From: Ancylostoma caninum
Lineage: Eukaryota; Nematoda; Chromadorea; Rhabditida; Ancylostomatidae
Direction of reading: 5' to 3'
NCBI GenBank assembly: GCA_037903475.1
Contig: JBAJFG010000019.1
Location: forward strand, 1,798,001-1,862,000
DNA: 64,000 nt
Each line of letters begins with the position of its first letter. The stretch's first letter is position 1. Below, in pieces: positions 1 to 9,849 of this stretch. Below the pieces are notes generated by a model. That model was not told the DNA's origin. It ran no database searches and was given only the letters and a program-made list of their open reading frames with translations. Made by a program: the position numbers and the translations under genes.

Positions 1-1589
1 GTGCCTGTTAATGTACATCCCAGGGATCAACATGATGAGAAGGGATCAACATGATGAGAAGGTCTAGGATATGTTGGTAAATCCAACAGGCAGAACGAGG
101 TGGCCCTCTGCCTTTAACACTCCAGTTCTTCATTTTAGATGATCCTGGATCTACAATTTACGGGTCTATACTTGATGGAGTATTCGACGATCACATTGTG
201 TCGGGAGATGGCTATCAGACTTCGGCAGGAACTTTACCCAAGGCAAGCGGGACTTCGTAAAGATAAAGTGAGCAAAGGAGACTTTGTAGTTAGGACTTGT
301 CGAATAACCATCCACTCCTTTGCAGCTAAGAGTGAAGAAGAGAGACTGAACGAAAGATTTTTTCTATTGATTCTGTAAAATCTGTCTGAAATAAGAACAG
401 AACTGATCAAACTTTAAGATAAGATTAGAGATACCACTCTTCCTTCAATTGCCAAAGGAAATTGGAATTAATTGATTTCGGCAAGTTTTTGGGGTTATTA
501 TGCGAAAATCCTCGCCGGGAGCACTGCTTTCAGCGCTTGTAAAAGGATAGGTTCTGCCCAGATCTTGCTGAGACCATGTATATGGCTGCAACTGGCAGCG
601 TTCTATTCAAATCCAAAAGAGAATTGGATTCAATTGATTTTGGTAGGAGTTACAGCTGAAAAAGTTCCTAGCAGTACCCACAATATCGTTGGTACTGAAC
701 GAATCCTACCCAAACTTTATAAATAGATTTCTGTCACTACTCTCTCGCCAATCGCTAAAGGGAAATAGAATTATTTGATTTTGAGAGGAGATATTGCTTT
801 GGAATTCTCTGAACCCTAACTTTAGCCCAAAAGTTAGGGTTCAGCACCGGTCCAAAGAATTTTCATCAAATAACTTTTCCAAAAATCAATTATTTCAATT
901 TCTGCTAGAGCGGTTAGCTTCAGGAGAGGCTGCTCGTTCCAACGAATATGAAAACTGCAGCGTTATCTCGGTTACAGCGAAAATAATTATTCAAAAAGCA
1001 GTCTCCAGCACCACTTCGACACAACTTACTCAAATAACTTTTTCCAAAAGCAAATATTTCCAATTTCGCTTGTACTGTTGTCTTCAGAAAGTATTGCTCT
1101 ATCAAAGTAACGGCAAAAAACCCGGGCAATCTCCACCCTCTTTCAAATTTTAACCGGAAATTTAAAAAATTATAACATGGTGCAGCCATGTTGACGTGCT
1201 CCACGGCCATTGCACTTGCTAGCACTTCTTAATTCGTGTGGACACGCCGATGAGCATTATAAGAATGAAACTACTGTTCTTCCCACAAACTTGTTTTAAC
1301 TTGTTTGTTTACAAGGGGGCTTAGTAGATTTTTGGCTAGGTCAAAGGGGACTTCGTAATTCTTTCTGCTCGAGCTAAGCTTGTGCCGAACTCTGATGGCT
1401 ATTCATACCGAAACTTACCTCTACGTGTTAAGACTGGTCAAAAAGTAGCACTTCAGCAAAGATGCGGACCGCTAAAGGAACAGCAACTGACTGGTTGAAG
1501 CTGAAATTGAAGCAGCGAACTGGCGCCATGAATCGATAAAAAAAATTTCTGTGTGCCCTCTATGACGAGAGTGTTGTCTAGAGTGTTGC
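1..1589. other. Non-genic stretch with degenerate repeats
   Basis: I see no gene here. Between about 420 and 1075 there is a loose repeat: AT-rich segments around a 'gaaattg..attgattt' core recur near 460, 620 and 755, and in inverted form near 865-900 and 1030-1073, the last two about 165 bp apart. A 13-bp perfect hairpin lies at 811-823 and 830-842. Open frames in this stretch show no recognisable domain. Confidence 0.5.
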
Positions 1590-1880
1590 GTTCGGAAAAA
1601 TTTTCCGAATATTCGAATAATCGAATATTTCGACATGGCCGAATATTCGAATATTCGAATAAACGAATATTTTGAAACGCCCGAATATTCGAATATTCGA
1701 ATCAACGAATATTTTGAAACGCCCGAATATTCGAATATTCGAATAGACGAATATTTCGACGTCTCCGAATATTCGAATGTTCGGATAATTCGAATACTTC
1801 AACCTCTATATTATATTAATATTCGAACTATTCGAATATTCGATCATGAGCTTCGAATATTCGAATATTTCGAATTTTTG
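1590..1880. repeat. TTCGAATATTCGAA tandem array, 42-bp unit
   Basis: Near-perfect 42-bp units start at 1639, 1681 and 1723, with a decayed fourth at 1765, flanked by looser cgaatattcg copies. The core is self-complementary, so both strands read alike and can fold into hairpins. Because 42 is divisible by three, open frames cross the array on both strands (reading EYSNIRI-like or IRIFEYS-like repeats). I treat these as non-coding. The same motif recurs at 12702, 13527, 15490, 16739 and 61611. Confidence 0.85.
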
Positions 1881-3557
1881 GGAAGTTGCTCTACATTTAT
1901 CTCGATTGAGTATGCAAAGGGTAGTTCTCTGAATAGAACAATTACTCATTAGATTGCCGCGAAAGTTACTTAGTCACTTTACCACTACCTACTACTACTT
2001 ACTCAGTCAAAGTCACTTACTTTTGTGTGTTGCTAATTTTTTTCGAAACTGAATTGGAATTTTCTGTCCAAAACTTACATAAGGGTTAGTCAATGCTCCA
2101 CCTATATCCAGCTTGTCCTATCATTCCGTTGCGATTATGGCTGAAAATATTGTCACTGACTACAAGCATGCTCAGCTGCTCCTGGTTTAATAACTCAGAA
2201 AACGTAGCAACTCAAGGGGTGCCACAAAAGCGAGCGCCTCCTGGAACTGATTGGATAGAATCCGCGTAGTGGTATCTTTGACCTGGCAGAGGACCTCCAA
2301 CGTCACTACGACACAGTATTTTTTTACCTGCTTCTCCACGGGGAGGCAAGGAAATACGACGTGTGGATACCTCATGATCTGAGTGACCGCTAGTTTCAAG
2401 TGCGTAGAGTGCGTGCATAAATGCATAAACTTTTTGAGTTTTCAACAGAGCTAGTCATCTTGGTTACCGGTGACGAGAAGAGGGTTCTTTATGTAATTCA
2501 CGCAAGGAAATGTGGTTGACTCTTAAGCCAATAACTGCCAAAACTACTGCATAAACGAGAACTACCTCCTCAGAAAGTACAAAGGAACCATTCGTTAAAA
2601 GCTGCTGCCAACAAAACTTACTGTTTGCGCAGAATAATGATTTCGCTTACATTGTGTAGATGTGTTATATTGAAGAAAAAGAATTAACACGAAAAGACGT
2701 CCAAAAATGGCTGAAACTTATTTCGAACCTAATTTCAAGTGAGCCCAGTTCTCAGCTGACGGGTTCAGTATTGGAGCTACTAGCAATTGCATGAACTAAC
2801 CCAATCCCAAATCACTGAAACGTCAAGATATGTACATAGTGTTGCACTCGTTTCTGTAATGAGTCTGCATAAGTTTTTTTGCTACAGCAACATACGTAGA
2901 ATGTTACAGCCATATGATAAGTCAGCATGAGTTACTTTCTAGGTAATGAAAACGAATAGGAGCATTTTTAGGAATTTTCACTCAGCAAACCAGCACGTCA
3001 AACTTGTACGTACCCGCTAATCGCATTGCTGGGTTTCCATCCAACATCTCGAGATCGTTTCTCAGAACGGGTGCTTTGTATAGTATAGATAAATGAAGTT
3101 AATTTCCCAAATTTTGTGCACAGAAGTTGCAGTGGCATGCTGGTGGTAAGGTTGCGGGATGGGGTTGGAAAAAGTAGGATTACTTGAAATGGAGGCGTAG
3201 AGCCTCCATGGCAGACTAGTATCATAAAGATTGGAAATTCCCAGTAATCTCTTTGCTTTTCTGAATTTTTTTCCCCAAATTGAAGGCTCAAGACTTGCCA
3301 CAAAATTGTAGCGATCTATCTACGTCAGCAGGTATTCTCAGACAATGTGCGGGTGAACCGCGGTACAAATATTTGGCGTAGGCAACTCTACAGTCAACCA
3401 AGTAATTGAACGTGGTCATCAAATTATCTATGTGGGGTGAACCTGGAGAACGTCCGCTGTCAGACCGCCGAATTGATAATGTGGCGTGCTGACAACGGCA
3501 GCAATGCATACTGGCGATGTGTGGGTGAAATTTTAGCAATCACAAATTTAGCGATGG
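1881..3557. other. Non-genic; contains one dispersed repeat copy
   Basis: No gene recognised. The segment 2015-2235 is a diverged direct copy of 60320-60520; both contain 'tccgttgcgattatg' and the same order of flanking words. The last five bases before 3558, GATGG, are the left target-site copy of the BEL element. Confidence 0.5.
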
Positions 3558-3855
3558 TGTACCCGTCTTATTGGTTGCGGGTTTCCCGACTTATTGGTCG
3601 CGGGATTGTACTGCTGTAGTCGCAGATTTGGTGGTTCAGTTTTATTATACGCTTGTATTCACAAGCACGTACAATTATCAACGGACCTATATAGCAGTCG
3701 TACCGTGCTTTTATGCAGCACGGTATCATATCACAATAACCCAGATGCGCTGCAGGGCGCATCTGTGTAAACAAGAAGCAACATGGAAAGATGACTGATA
3801 CGATATAACGGCAACATGACGTATCTATGAAATACGCGTTATGCGGAGCATAACA
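3558..3855 (-). repeat. 3' LTR of the BEL/Pao element
   Basis: 298 bp, apparently identical to 12336-12633. In element orientation it begins TGTTATGC and ends GGTACA. It carries an AATAAA on the minus strand (3646-3641) and TATA-like stretches upstream of that, consistent with promoter and polyadenylation roles. Confidence 0.95.
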
Positions 3856-4108
3856 CTCCGGCGCGGCCCACGACAGCAAATGTGGAGGAAAAGGTATGAC
3901 TAGAGAACAAGATCTGCTATGAGCGATAGAAAATTGTAGATCATGTCGGTGTTGCCGTAGTGTTGTCCGTTGTGGCCATAGGGTTTGATGTCGATGCAAA
4001 AGTCGTCGTTGGTGGTCGTTGTATTCGATGAAGTAGCATTGGTTGGTGCGTTGGTTCGGCATGGTGGTTGGCTTTTGTGAAGGTATACGTAGTGCTCTGT
4101 GTGCGAGT

Positions 4109-4576
4109 TTAGCTTCTTGACTGTGCCGTTGTTACGATCGCTTTCGCGACGTTCCAAATAGTTGCGGCAACTATTCTAAATACGAATAGGACGACCTTTG
4201 CGACCATGATGATCATGATAGGGCCATATAGGTACGTCAAGCCAAGTGCTATGACGACTGTACTACCGGCTATTAGAGCGGATTTCCAGTGATTTTTGAT
4301 GAGGATTACTAAGGGTTTCAAGTCAGGTATGTGAATATCCTTGAAATTAGCCCAGTATCCTGATCGTGATTCGCTGCTTTCAAATATAGTTTGAGCGAAA
4401 TATGTGGGGTGATAGTGCAGTACTCCATGTAATTCGAGGGAGACGTCGTTGCCATCACAGACTGATCGACATTTCTCTGCAACTATCGCGCTTCCGAACT
4501 CGAGTCGTACATTGGAAGTTTTATTTGAAGGGCCACATTCAACAGTAAATGCATAGCCTTCGCACTGGACGATCAC
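4109..4576 (-). CDS. env: Envelope C-terminal part (Gc stem and membrane anchor), frame-shifted
   Basis: This 155-residue frame carries on from the envelope frame ending at 4539 but lies in another reading frame. It holds a Cys-containing stretch (residues 4-45), a probable stem, then hydrophobic segments at roughly residues 88-112 and 115-140 that would anchor the glycoprotein. The frame change falls at a run of nine T on the plus strand (4585-4593), nine A in the coding sense. The ATG at the start of this frame is probably not a true start. It could be a replication slip, an assembly error in a homopolymer, or a site where slippage is used. The context says that it is the membrane-proximal end of Gc. 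Confidence 0.75.
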   Translation of the reverse strand: MIVQCEGYAFTVECGPSNKTSNVRLEFGSAIVAEKCRSVCDGNDVSLELHGVLHYHPTYFAQTIFESSESRSGYWANFKDIHIPDLKPLVILIKNHWKSALIAGSTVVIALGLTYLYGPIMIIMVAKVVLFVFRIVAATIWNVAKAIVTTAQSRS

Positions 4577-7154
4577 TGAGGTCGTTTTTTTTTGTGAGAC
4601 AGTGCGTTCTGACTACAGCGCCGTCTTGGCAATTGTAGCAGCCTATGGCCTCTTCGAACCGCATGGAGCATGGTTGTTCGAGGACGAAGTCAGCACTTTC
4701 GATGAGTATGGCTGATTTCACGACTAGCACCACCTCGGTTTCTGCTGACGTCGCATATATCTCGCTTTTGTGCGATGTAATCTCTATCGATGGTGTGGTA
4801 ATGGGCAAGCGATTGTTGCTATTTGCTCGAATGTCTCTGAGAGCGTTTCTCGGACAGTGGCAGCTCTGCGGGGCTTTGAAATTTTTGCAGACGCATACCA
4901 TACGATTACGACAGGCTACGAAATTATCCGATGCTTCTGTCCTAGAGGTGCATTCCACCGGCAATTCGAAATTCTCCGGGATTGCAAGTACCTCATTGTC
5001 AGCTATGGCGTATCGCCGATCCATTAGGATCGAATGAGGTTTCTGGAGTGAAACGACTGTGAGGGATAGGTTCTCGAACTCCTGTGTGACATACGGAATT
5101 AGAGAGAGTTCCTGTTTCCACTCGACATTATTTAAGGTGAAGTCTACCTCATAGTGTATGGTCGGTTTCCAGTCAAGGCAGTTTGCCACCTCAAAAACGG
5201 TTTGAGAACGGGGCAGGTGCACTACCCTGATAAAGGTACAGGCAGGCATGGGGAGGAAACATCCACACACGAGCCCACCACAAGTGTTTTCACATGCTGA
5301 ATACCCTGGATACTTTGCCACGTGAGAGAGTTCCTCCACGGTTTCGTTGTGTTTCAAAGTGTTACAACGATTATTTGTGCAAGATCCGGCTTCCGAGCAT
5401 CTTGTAGCGTGATACACCTTGTGGATTGTATCTCGGGTGAAAAACTGGGTCACCTTCGAACACATGAGGCTTATGGGTTTTTGGGTAATCTTTATTGTCC
5501 CAATTGTCTCGTTCCGGTGTCTGACATGGATGCAGAGCTCGGAGTGTATTTGGTTGAATAGAACCTCTTGGTTGTACTCGTACTGACATTTGCCATGGCT
5601 GTTACACACTAGGTCCACGGTGTGCCTCATGAACCCATGTTGACATGCCTCTGCGCCATTTAGTGCTGTAGTCAGCAACACTGCGATAACCACGGATGTT
5701 GAGACCGTAAGTGGTTTTGGATTGAACGACTGCAGTGTATAAATTTCTTGTGCTGGTTCAGCCGTATTCCGCGGTCGTTCCACACATTTTTTGGTTACAG
5801 AGACCAAAATTATAGCGGTAGTTACTGTAAAATACAGTATTGCTGCTACCGTCGCTATGGCGCCCGTAGGCCAGCAGTGGGGGTTTCCCAACAACGCTGT
5901 TGTCATGAACTGACTTGAATGGTCGCAAAATGGAGCAGGCGCACATTCAACGAATTCCGTCACATTTGTATTCGGAAATCGTAGCGAAATGTTAGCTTTC
6001 TTATCCAATACCGAAGGCGGTATTTTGAATTCAAGCTCTTCGGATACGTTGAAACTCCTGCATTCTTTGTTGAAGCAAAGTTCAAACTGTTCGCCTGTAG
6101 GCTTTGTTCGTATCATGCCGTTGTGGCATGTTGCAATGGTAGCGATTTGTGCTGATGCAGCATTGATCATGCACAACAGAATTGGGAGTACAACCCATTT
6201 CGACGAAAAACTGCTAGAATGAGTAGGTGGTGTGTCTAGCTGCCGCTCGAAATCTTGTATGACCTCGTATGCTCGTGTTTTGGAGGCACGTGGTGCATTT
6301 CTGCGGGGTGTTCCTTGTTGGGGTACACCTCCGTCAACAGAACTTATGTCTGGTGTTTTGTCTGTCCCATCCTGTTCACGCTCGTGCCTGGGATCTTGGG
6401 ACTCTGACGTATGGTCGCCATCTGTTCCTTCAGCACTGCGGATTTCCAATGGAAATATCTTGTTGAGTGGTCTTTGCAAGATATTCTGATTCGGCATTAG
6501 TATCTTTGCTGATCTTATTAAGCCATCTGCGCTATTGATCAGCTCCACTATTTTGCCATAAACCCAGTTTCCTCTGGGGATTAGTTCTTGTTCCACTATG
6601 ACGATTTTGCCCACACGTGGAAATGAAGAACCATGCCTTGGCTGTTGCAAGTTCTGAGTCTGGCTATCACGCAAAGCCGTCAGGTATTCGGTATTCCACC
6701 GCTCCCAAAATTTGTTGGCGATGTTTTCCGAGAACGAAAGCGCTTCTTTCGCTTGAGACATTGACTGGATAAGATCAGGATCAAAGTCTGTATCAGATCT
6801 TTCCGATGTGGCAGTGAGTCTCGGCAACGAGAACTTGATGTTTCCTTGTAGGAAATCGACTGGTCTTAGTGGAATCTCGCTTAGATCCGACATGTTCACC
6901 TTGGTCAAGGGGCGCGTGTTTATGATCGCTTCTATACGTGTCATTGTGGTTGTCATTTCCACGAACGACAGTCTCTTGCGTCCGATCGCTTTTGAGAAGC
7001 ATCGTTTCACAGATCCAACCAATCTCTCCCAGGCACCACCCATCCATGGTGCACCTGGTGGATTGAAGATCCACTTCGTGCCTTCGGATGCACTGTATGT
7101 CATCACCGAAGAGTCCGATTCATCATTTTTTCTCGAATAGTTTCTCAATGACAA
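4539..7154 (-). CDS. pol-env: Integrase C-terminus joined to two-part envelope glycoprotein
   Basis: An 871-residue frame. Residues 1-60 finish the integrase core with the BEL-type NPPGAP..GGAWERL motif, which probably holds the third catalytic acid. Residues 60-240 match the DUF5641-like tail of BEL integrases. After an acidic, Pro-rich linker comes a signal-like hydrophobic stretch (about 319-336) and a Cys-rich ectodomain with NxS/T sites, a membrane span (431-453), another signal-like span (483-503), then a long Cys-rich ectodomain with CGGLVCGCFLPMPAC near 624-640. That arrangement resembles bunyavirus Gn-Gc, and the CGCF segment resembles the phlebovirus G2 class II fusion family found in nematode BEL envelopes. 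The frame begins 1 bp out of phase with pol at the base run 7126-7131 and ends just after the 4585-4593 run. Envelope is in frame with pol here, so a spliced or processed product is likely (inference). Confidence 0.85.
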   Translation of the reverse strand: MSLRNYSRKNDESDSSVMTYSASEGTKWIFNPPGAPWMGGAWERLVGSVKRCFSKAIGRKRLSFVEMTTTMTRIEAIINTRPLTKVNMSDLSEIPLRPVDFLQGNIKFSLPRLTATSERSDTDFDPDLIQSMSQAKEALSFSENIANKFWERWNTEYLTALRDSQTQNLQQPRHGSSFPRVGKIVIVEQELIPRGNWVYGKIVELINSADGLIRSAKILMPNQNILQRPLNKIFPLEIRSAEGTDGDHTSESQDPRHEREQDGTDKTPDISSVDGGVPQQGTPRRNAPRASKTRAYEVIQDFERQLDTPPTHSSSFSSKWVVLPILLCMINAASAQIATIATCHNGMIRTKPTGEQFELCFNKECRSFNVSEELEFKIPPSVLDKKANISLRFPNTNVTEFVECAPAPFCDHSSQFMTTALLGNPHCWPTGAIATVAAILYFTVTTAIILVSVTKKCVERPRNTAEPAQEIYTLQSFNPKPLTVSTSVVIAVLLTTALNGAEACQHGFMRHTVDLVCNSHGKCQYEYNQEVLFNQIHSELCIHVRHRNETIGTIKITQKPISLMCSKVTQFFTRDTIHKVYHATRCSEAGSCTNNRCNTLKHNETVEELSHVAKYPGYSACENTCGGLVCGCFLPMPACTFIRVVHLPRSQTVFEVANCLDWKPTIHYEVDFTLNNVEWKQELSLIPYVTQEFENLSLTVVSLQKPHSILMDRRYAIADNEVLAIPENFELPVECTSRTEASDNFVACRNRMVCVCKNFKAPQSCHCPRNALRDIRANSNNRLPITTPSIEITSHKSEIYATSAETEVVLVVKSAILIESADFVLEQPCSMRFEEAIGCYNCQDGAVVRTHCLTKKNDLSDRPVRRLCIYC

Positions 7155-9849
7155 ATTGGCCGAGCTTGAAATTTGTTCCGCAATCTGTCCGCATTAACTT
7201 TGGGACACCTCTACGGGAAACGAATCGCACGAAGCAATTTAGGAATGCACTTGCTGTCATGTTTTCTACAACTTCCAAGTGGACAGCTCTCGTTGTGAGG
7301 CATGTGTATAGACAGACGTACATTTTCTCTCCTTTATCCGTATAAAACGGTCCAAGGAAATCGCATCCCACGTTTTGGAACGGTTTTGTGATGACCACTC
7401 GATCTCTTGGGAGAGGTGGCATCTCTGGAGCCCCAAAGGGTAGTCCATGACAGCGTTTGCAGGTGACGCAATTTTTCAGAAATTTCTTCACTGCCCTCGA
7501 GGGTTGGGGAATCCAAAACCTTTGCCGAGCTATGGCAAGTGTGTGGTCATTTCCACAATGAGCATTCACACGATGGATGTGTGTAAGAAGTAGCCGTGCC
7601 AAGTCTGAGTTATTAGGCACATGAATTGGCGACTTAGTGTCGCGAGGCAGAACAGCGTTTTGTATTCGGGACTCATGGCGAATTATTCCATCTTCATCCC
7701 TAATAATGTTGAACTTTGGGAAGTTTTTTCTTAGTTCTTCCACGCTGATACCTCTATGTTCTGAGGTGAACAGTAGCCTCTCTCCGAGCCGAACGTCATC
7801 TGCGGTGACTTCTTTGTCGCCCGAGAACTCGTTAATTATTCGGAGAGTTATAGGCGTGGCTCTGTGGGTGTTGCATTTGTTAACCCATGATCGAATGAGT
7901 TTGCCGATGATAGCCATCACGCGAAGTACTTTGGAGTATCGTGAAAAGCGTGCTAATTCGACGAATCGCTCAGGTGGAGCTGTCGTTGGCTTTGGTGGAG
8001 CTACAATGTTAGGTTGGATGATTTCATCCACATCGATTTCTATCCTTTCATAGATGTTGTCGATGGATCTGAGTGGCAATGCAGTCGGGTCCCGTCTTAG
8101 CCACTGTGGCCCTCTAAGCCAGTCGTGGTGTACTAGGTCGGCAGCCGCAACGCCTCTTGTCCCAGCATCGGCAGGGTTATACTGCGTAGGGACATGGTAG
8201 AAGTTCACCGATAACCCAGTTACTTCAAACTGAGATTTCAGTTTCAGAATGCGATCCCTCTGATTGCTTACGAATGGGGGTTGCTTGCGGGATGACTTTA
8301 TCCAAGCCAATGCTATTTCGCTGTCACTTGCGACATTGACGCTCGCAATTTTAATGGACAAAGAGTTTATTATTGTCTTTGCCAATCTCAGTCCCAGGAG
8401 GATGCCGAGCAATTCCAGTCTGGGTATTGTTTGAACCGTCTTCTTTGGTGTGAGACGGGTTTTTCCGCTGATTAGTTGAGTGACCTCACGGGTGCTCAAA
8501 TCTTGCAGATATGTGCAGGCTGCTATTGCCATTTTGCTCGCATCGCAGAATGTCCAAAGACACATGCCTGTATCAGCTGTGCTAATGGAGAATGCCGGTC
8601 TCGGAATGCTTAGTGTCATGTTATTGACCTCCTGGCAAGCGTTGTTCCATTTACGTTGCATCTCAACAGGAATGGTATCTTTCCAGGCCACCCCGGTCCC
8701 GTAGATTTCACGCATGAGCGCTTTCATCTTTATCATCAGTGGACCCGTTAAGCCCATGGGATCGTACACTGAGTTCAACTGGCTGACGATGTCTCTTTTC
8801 GTTAGCCGCGTTTTCTTGGGTATTCGAGTATTCACGAGGAAGTCGTCGTTCTCCGTGTCGTATTCGACGCCTAAGAACTTTATGAATCTTCCTTGCAATC
8901 GGTCGTTCTCGGGGATGGCTGCGTTGACTTCGCTCGAGTTTGAGATGTACTCGCGTAAGTTCATGCCGATCCCGGAGAAGATTGCCTTAGAAGCATGGTA
9001 TTTTTGTAGTGCTTCTTCAACAGTATCTGCTTTGAGGAGTATGTTGTCCACATACAGATTTTCAGCGATCTCTTTGGCAATCACTGTGTTTTTGTGATTG
9101 AGATATGCTAATATCACCATGTTGAGGATACTCGGCGAGGCGGTTAAGCCGAATGGCAACCTTGTGAACTGGTATTCCACGATGTTGCCTTTGGTTGGTG
9201 GGCGGTTTATGTCTCGGACCCATAGGAATTTGCACAATGCTTTGTGTTCATCCTTCAACCTGATTTGTGTGAAAGCAGCCTGTATGTCGCAGAGCATTAT
9301 TATCTTGCTTGTTCTGCTGGCTACCAAAATATCGTGAATTTTGTTCACGAAGGACTCTCCCGTGTGGATAACATCATTGAGGGAGAGGTGACCTGTCCTT
9401 TTTGACGAAGCGTCAAAAACGACTCTGAGGGGTTTTGGCTTTTGTGGGCGCCAAACCCCGGAATGTGGCATGTAATAGCACACTGTATGGTTCGCATCGC
9501 GTTCGATTACTTCCTCAATGACATTTGTCTTGAGGTATTCATCGAAAGTCTTGCAATACCACGATCGCTGAGATTCATTGGATTGAAGCTGTTTCCAGAG
9601 AGAGATGAGTCTCCGGAAAGCTAACGCGTAGTTGTCGTCGAGGTCGATGACATTATCTTTCAGCGGCAGAGGCGCTGTAGTGATTCCATTCCTAAACTCG
9701 ATTTTCTTCGAGTATTCTTGGAAGTACAAGAAAGTATCTTCTTCCTTCTTCAACTCATCCACTGATATGCCGAGTCCTTCTAACTCGAACATTTTATTCA
9801 GCAATTCTGTCTCAGTCAACTCAGCTATTGCTGTGAGCTGGTGCGTCAC
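7123..9849 (-). CDS. pol: Pol: reverse transcriptase, RNase H, integrase (partial)
   Basis: A 908-residue frame. The RT domain has its first acid at D188 (CDIQAAF) and the active-site box YVDN at 266-269, where most RTs have YxDD. RNase H acids are D436 (FCDAS), E479 and D509 (ASDSE). The integrase has an HH-CC finger ending C794 and C797, then D830 (GCDFLGP) and D889 (RTDCGTNF). The third integrase acid lies in the next frame because the coding run of six A at 7131-7126 shifts phase and gives a stop. The frame is -1 relative to gag and opens after a TAG at 9888-9886. The first listed codon is GTG at 9849, so translation probably enters by frameshift in the 40-nt overlap; I found no standard slippery heptamer. 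It would copy and integrate the element. Confidence 0.93.
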   Translation of the reverse strand: MTHQLTAIAELTETELLNKMFELEGLGISVDELKKEEDTFLYFQEYSKKIEFRNGITTAPLPLKDNVIDLDDNYALAFRRLISLWKQLQSNESQRSWYCKTFDEYLKTNVIEEVIERDANHTVCYYMPHSGVWRPQKPKPLRVVFDASSKRTGHLSLNDVIHTGESFVNKIHDILVASRTSKIIMLCDIQAAFTQIRLKDEHKALCKFLWVRDINRPPTKGNIVEYQFTRLPFGLTASPSILNMVILAYLNHKNTVIAKEIAENLYVDNILLKADTVEEALQKYHASKAIFSGIGMNLREYISNSSEVNAAIPENDRLQGRFIKFLGVEYDTENDDFLVNTRIPKKTRLTKRDIVSQLNSVYDPMGLTGPLMIKMKALMREIYGTGVAWKDTIPVEMQRKWNNACQEVNNMTLSIPRPAFSISTADTGMCLWTFCDASKMAIAACTYLQDLSTREVTQLISGKTRLTPKKTVQTIPRLELLGILLGLRLAKTIINSLSIKIASVNVASDSEIALAWIKSSRKQPPFVSNQRDRILKLKSQFEVTGLSVNFYHVPTQYNPADAGTRGVAAADLVHHDWLRGPQWLRRDPTALPLRSIDNIYERIEIDVDEIIQPNIVAPPKPTTAPPERFVELARFSRYSKVLRVMAIIGKLIRSWVNKCNTHRATPITLRIINEFSGDKEVTADDVRLGERLLFTSEHRGISVEELRKNFPKFNIIRDEDGIIRHESRIQNAVLPRDTKSPIHVPNNSDLARLLLTHIHRVNAHCGNDHTLAIARQRFWIPQPSRAVKKFLKNCVTCKRCHGLPFGAPEMPPLPRDRVVITKPFQNVGCDFLGPFYTDKGEKMYVCLYTCLTTRAVHLEVVENMTASAFLNCFVRFVSRRGVPKLMRTDCGTNFKLGQFVIEKLFEKK

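Noticed and set aside
1590..1880. CRISPR-like array
   Set aside because: Repeats are contiguous, palindromic and without spacers, in a eukaryotic context.
1635..1952. Open frames through the TTCGAA arrays, here and at 13461-13886, 15295-15831 and 16674-17192
   Set aside because: They follow from the 42-bp or similar repeat, are open on both strands, and encode only repeat peptides.
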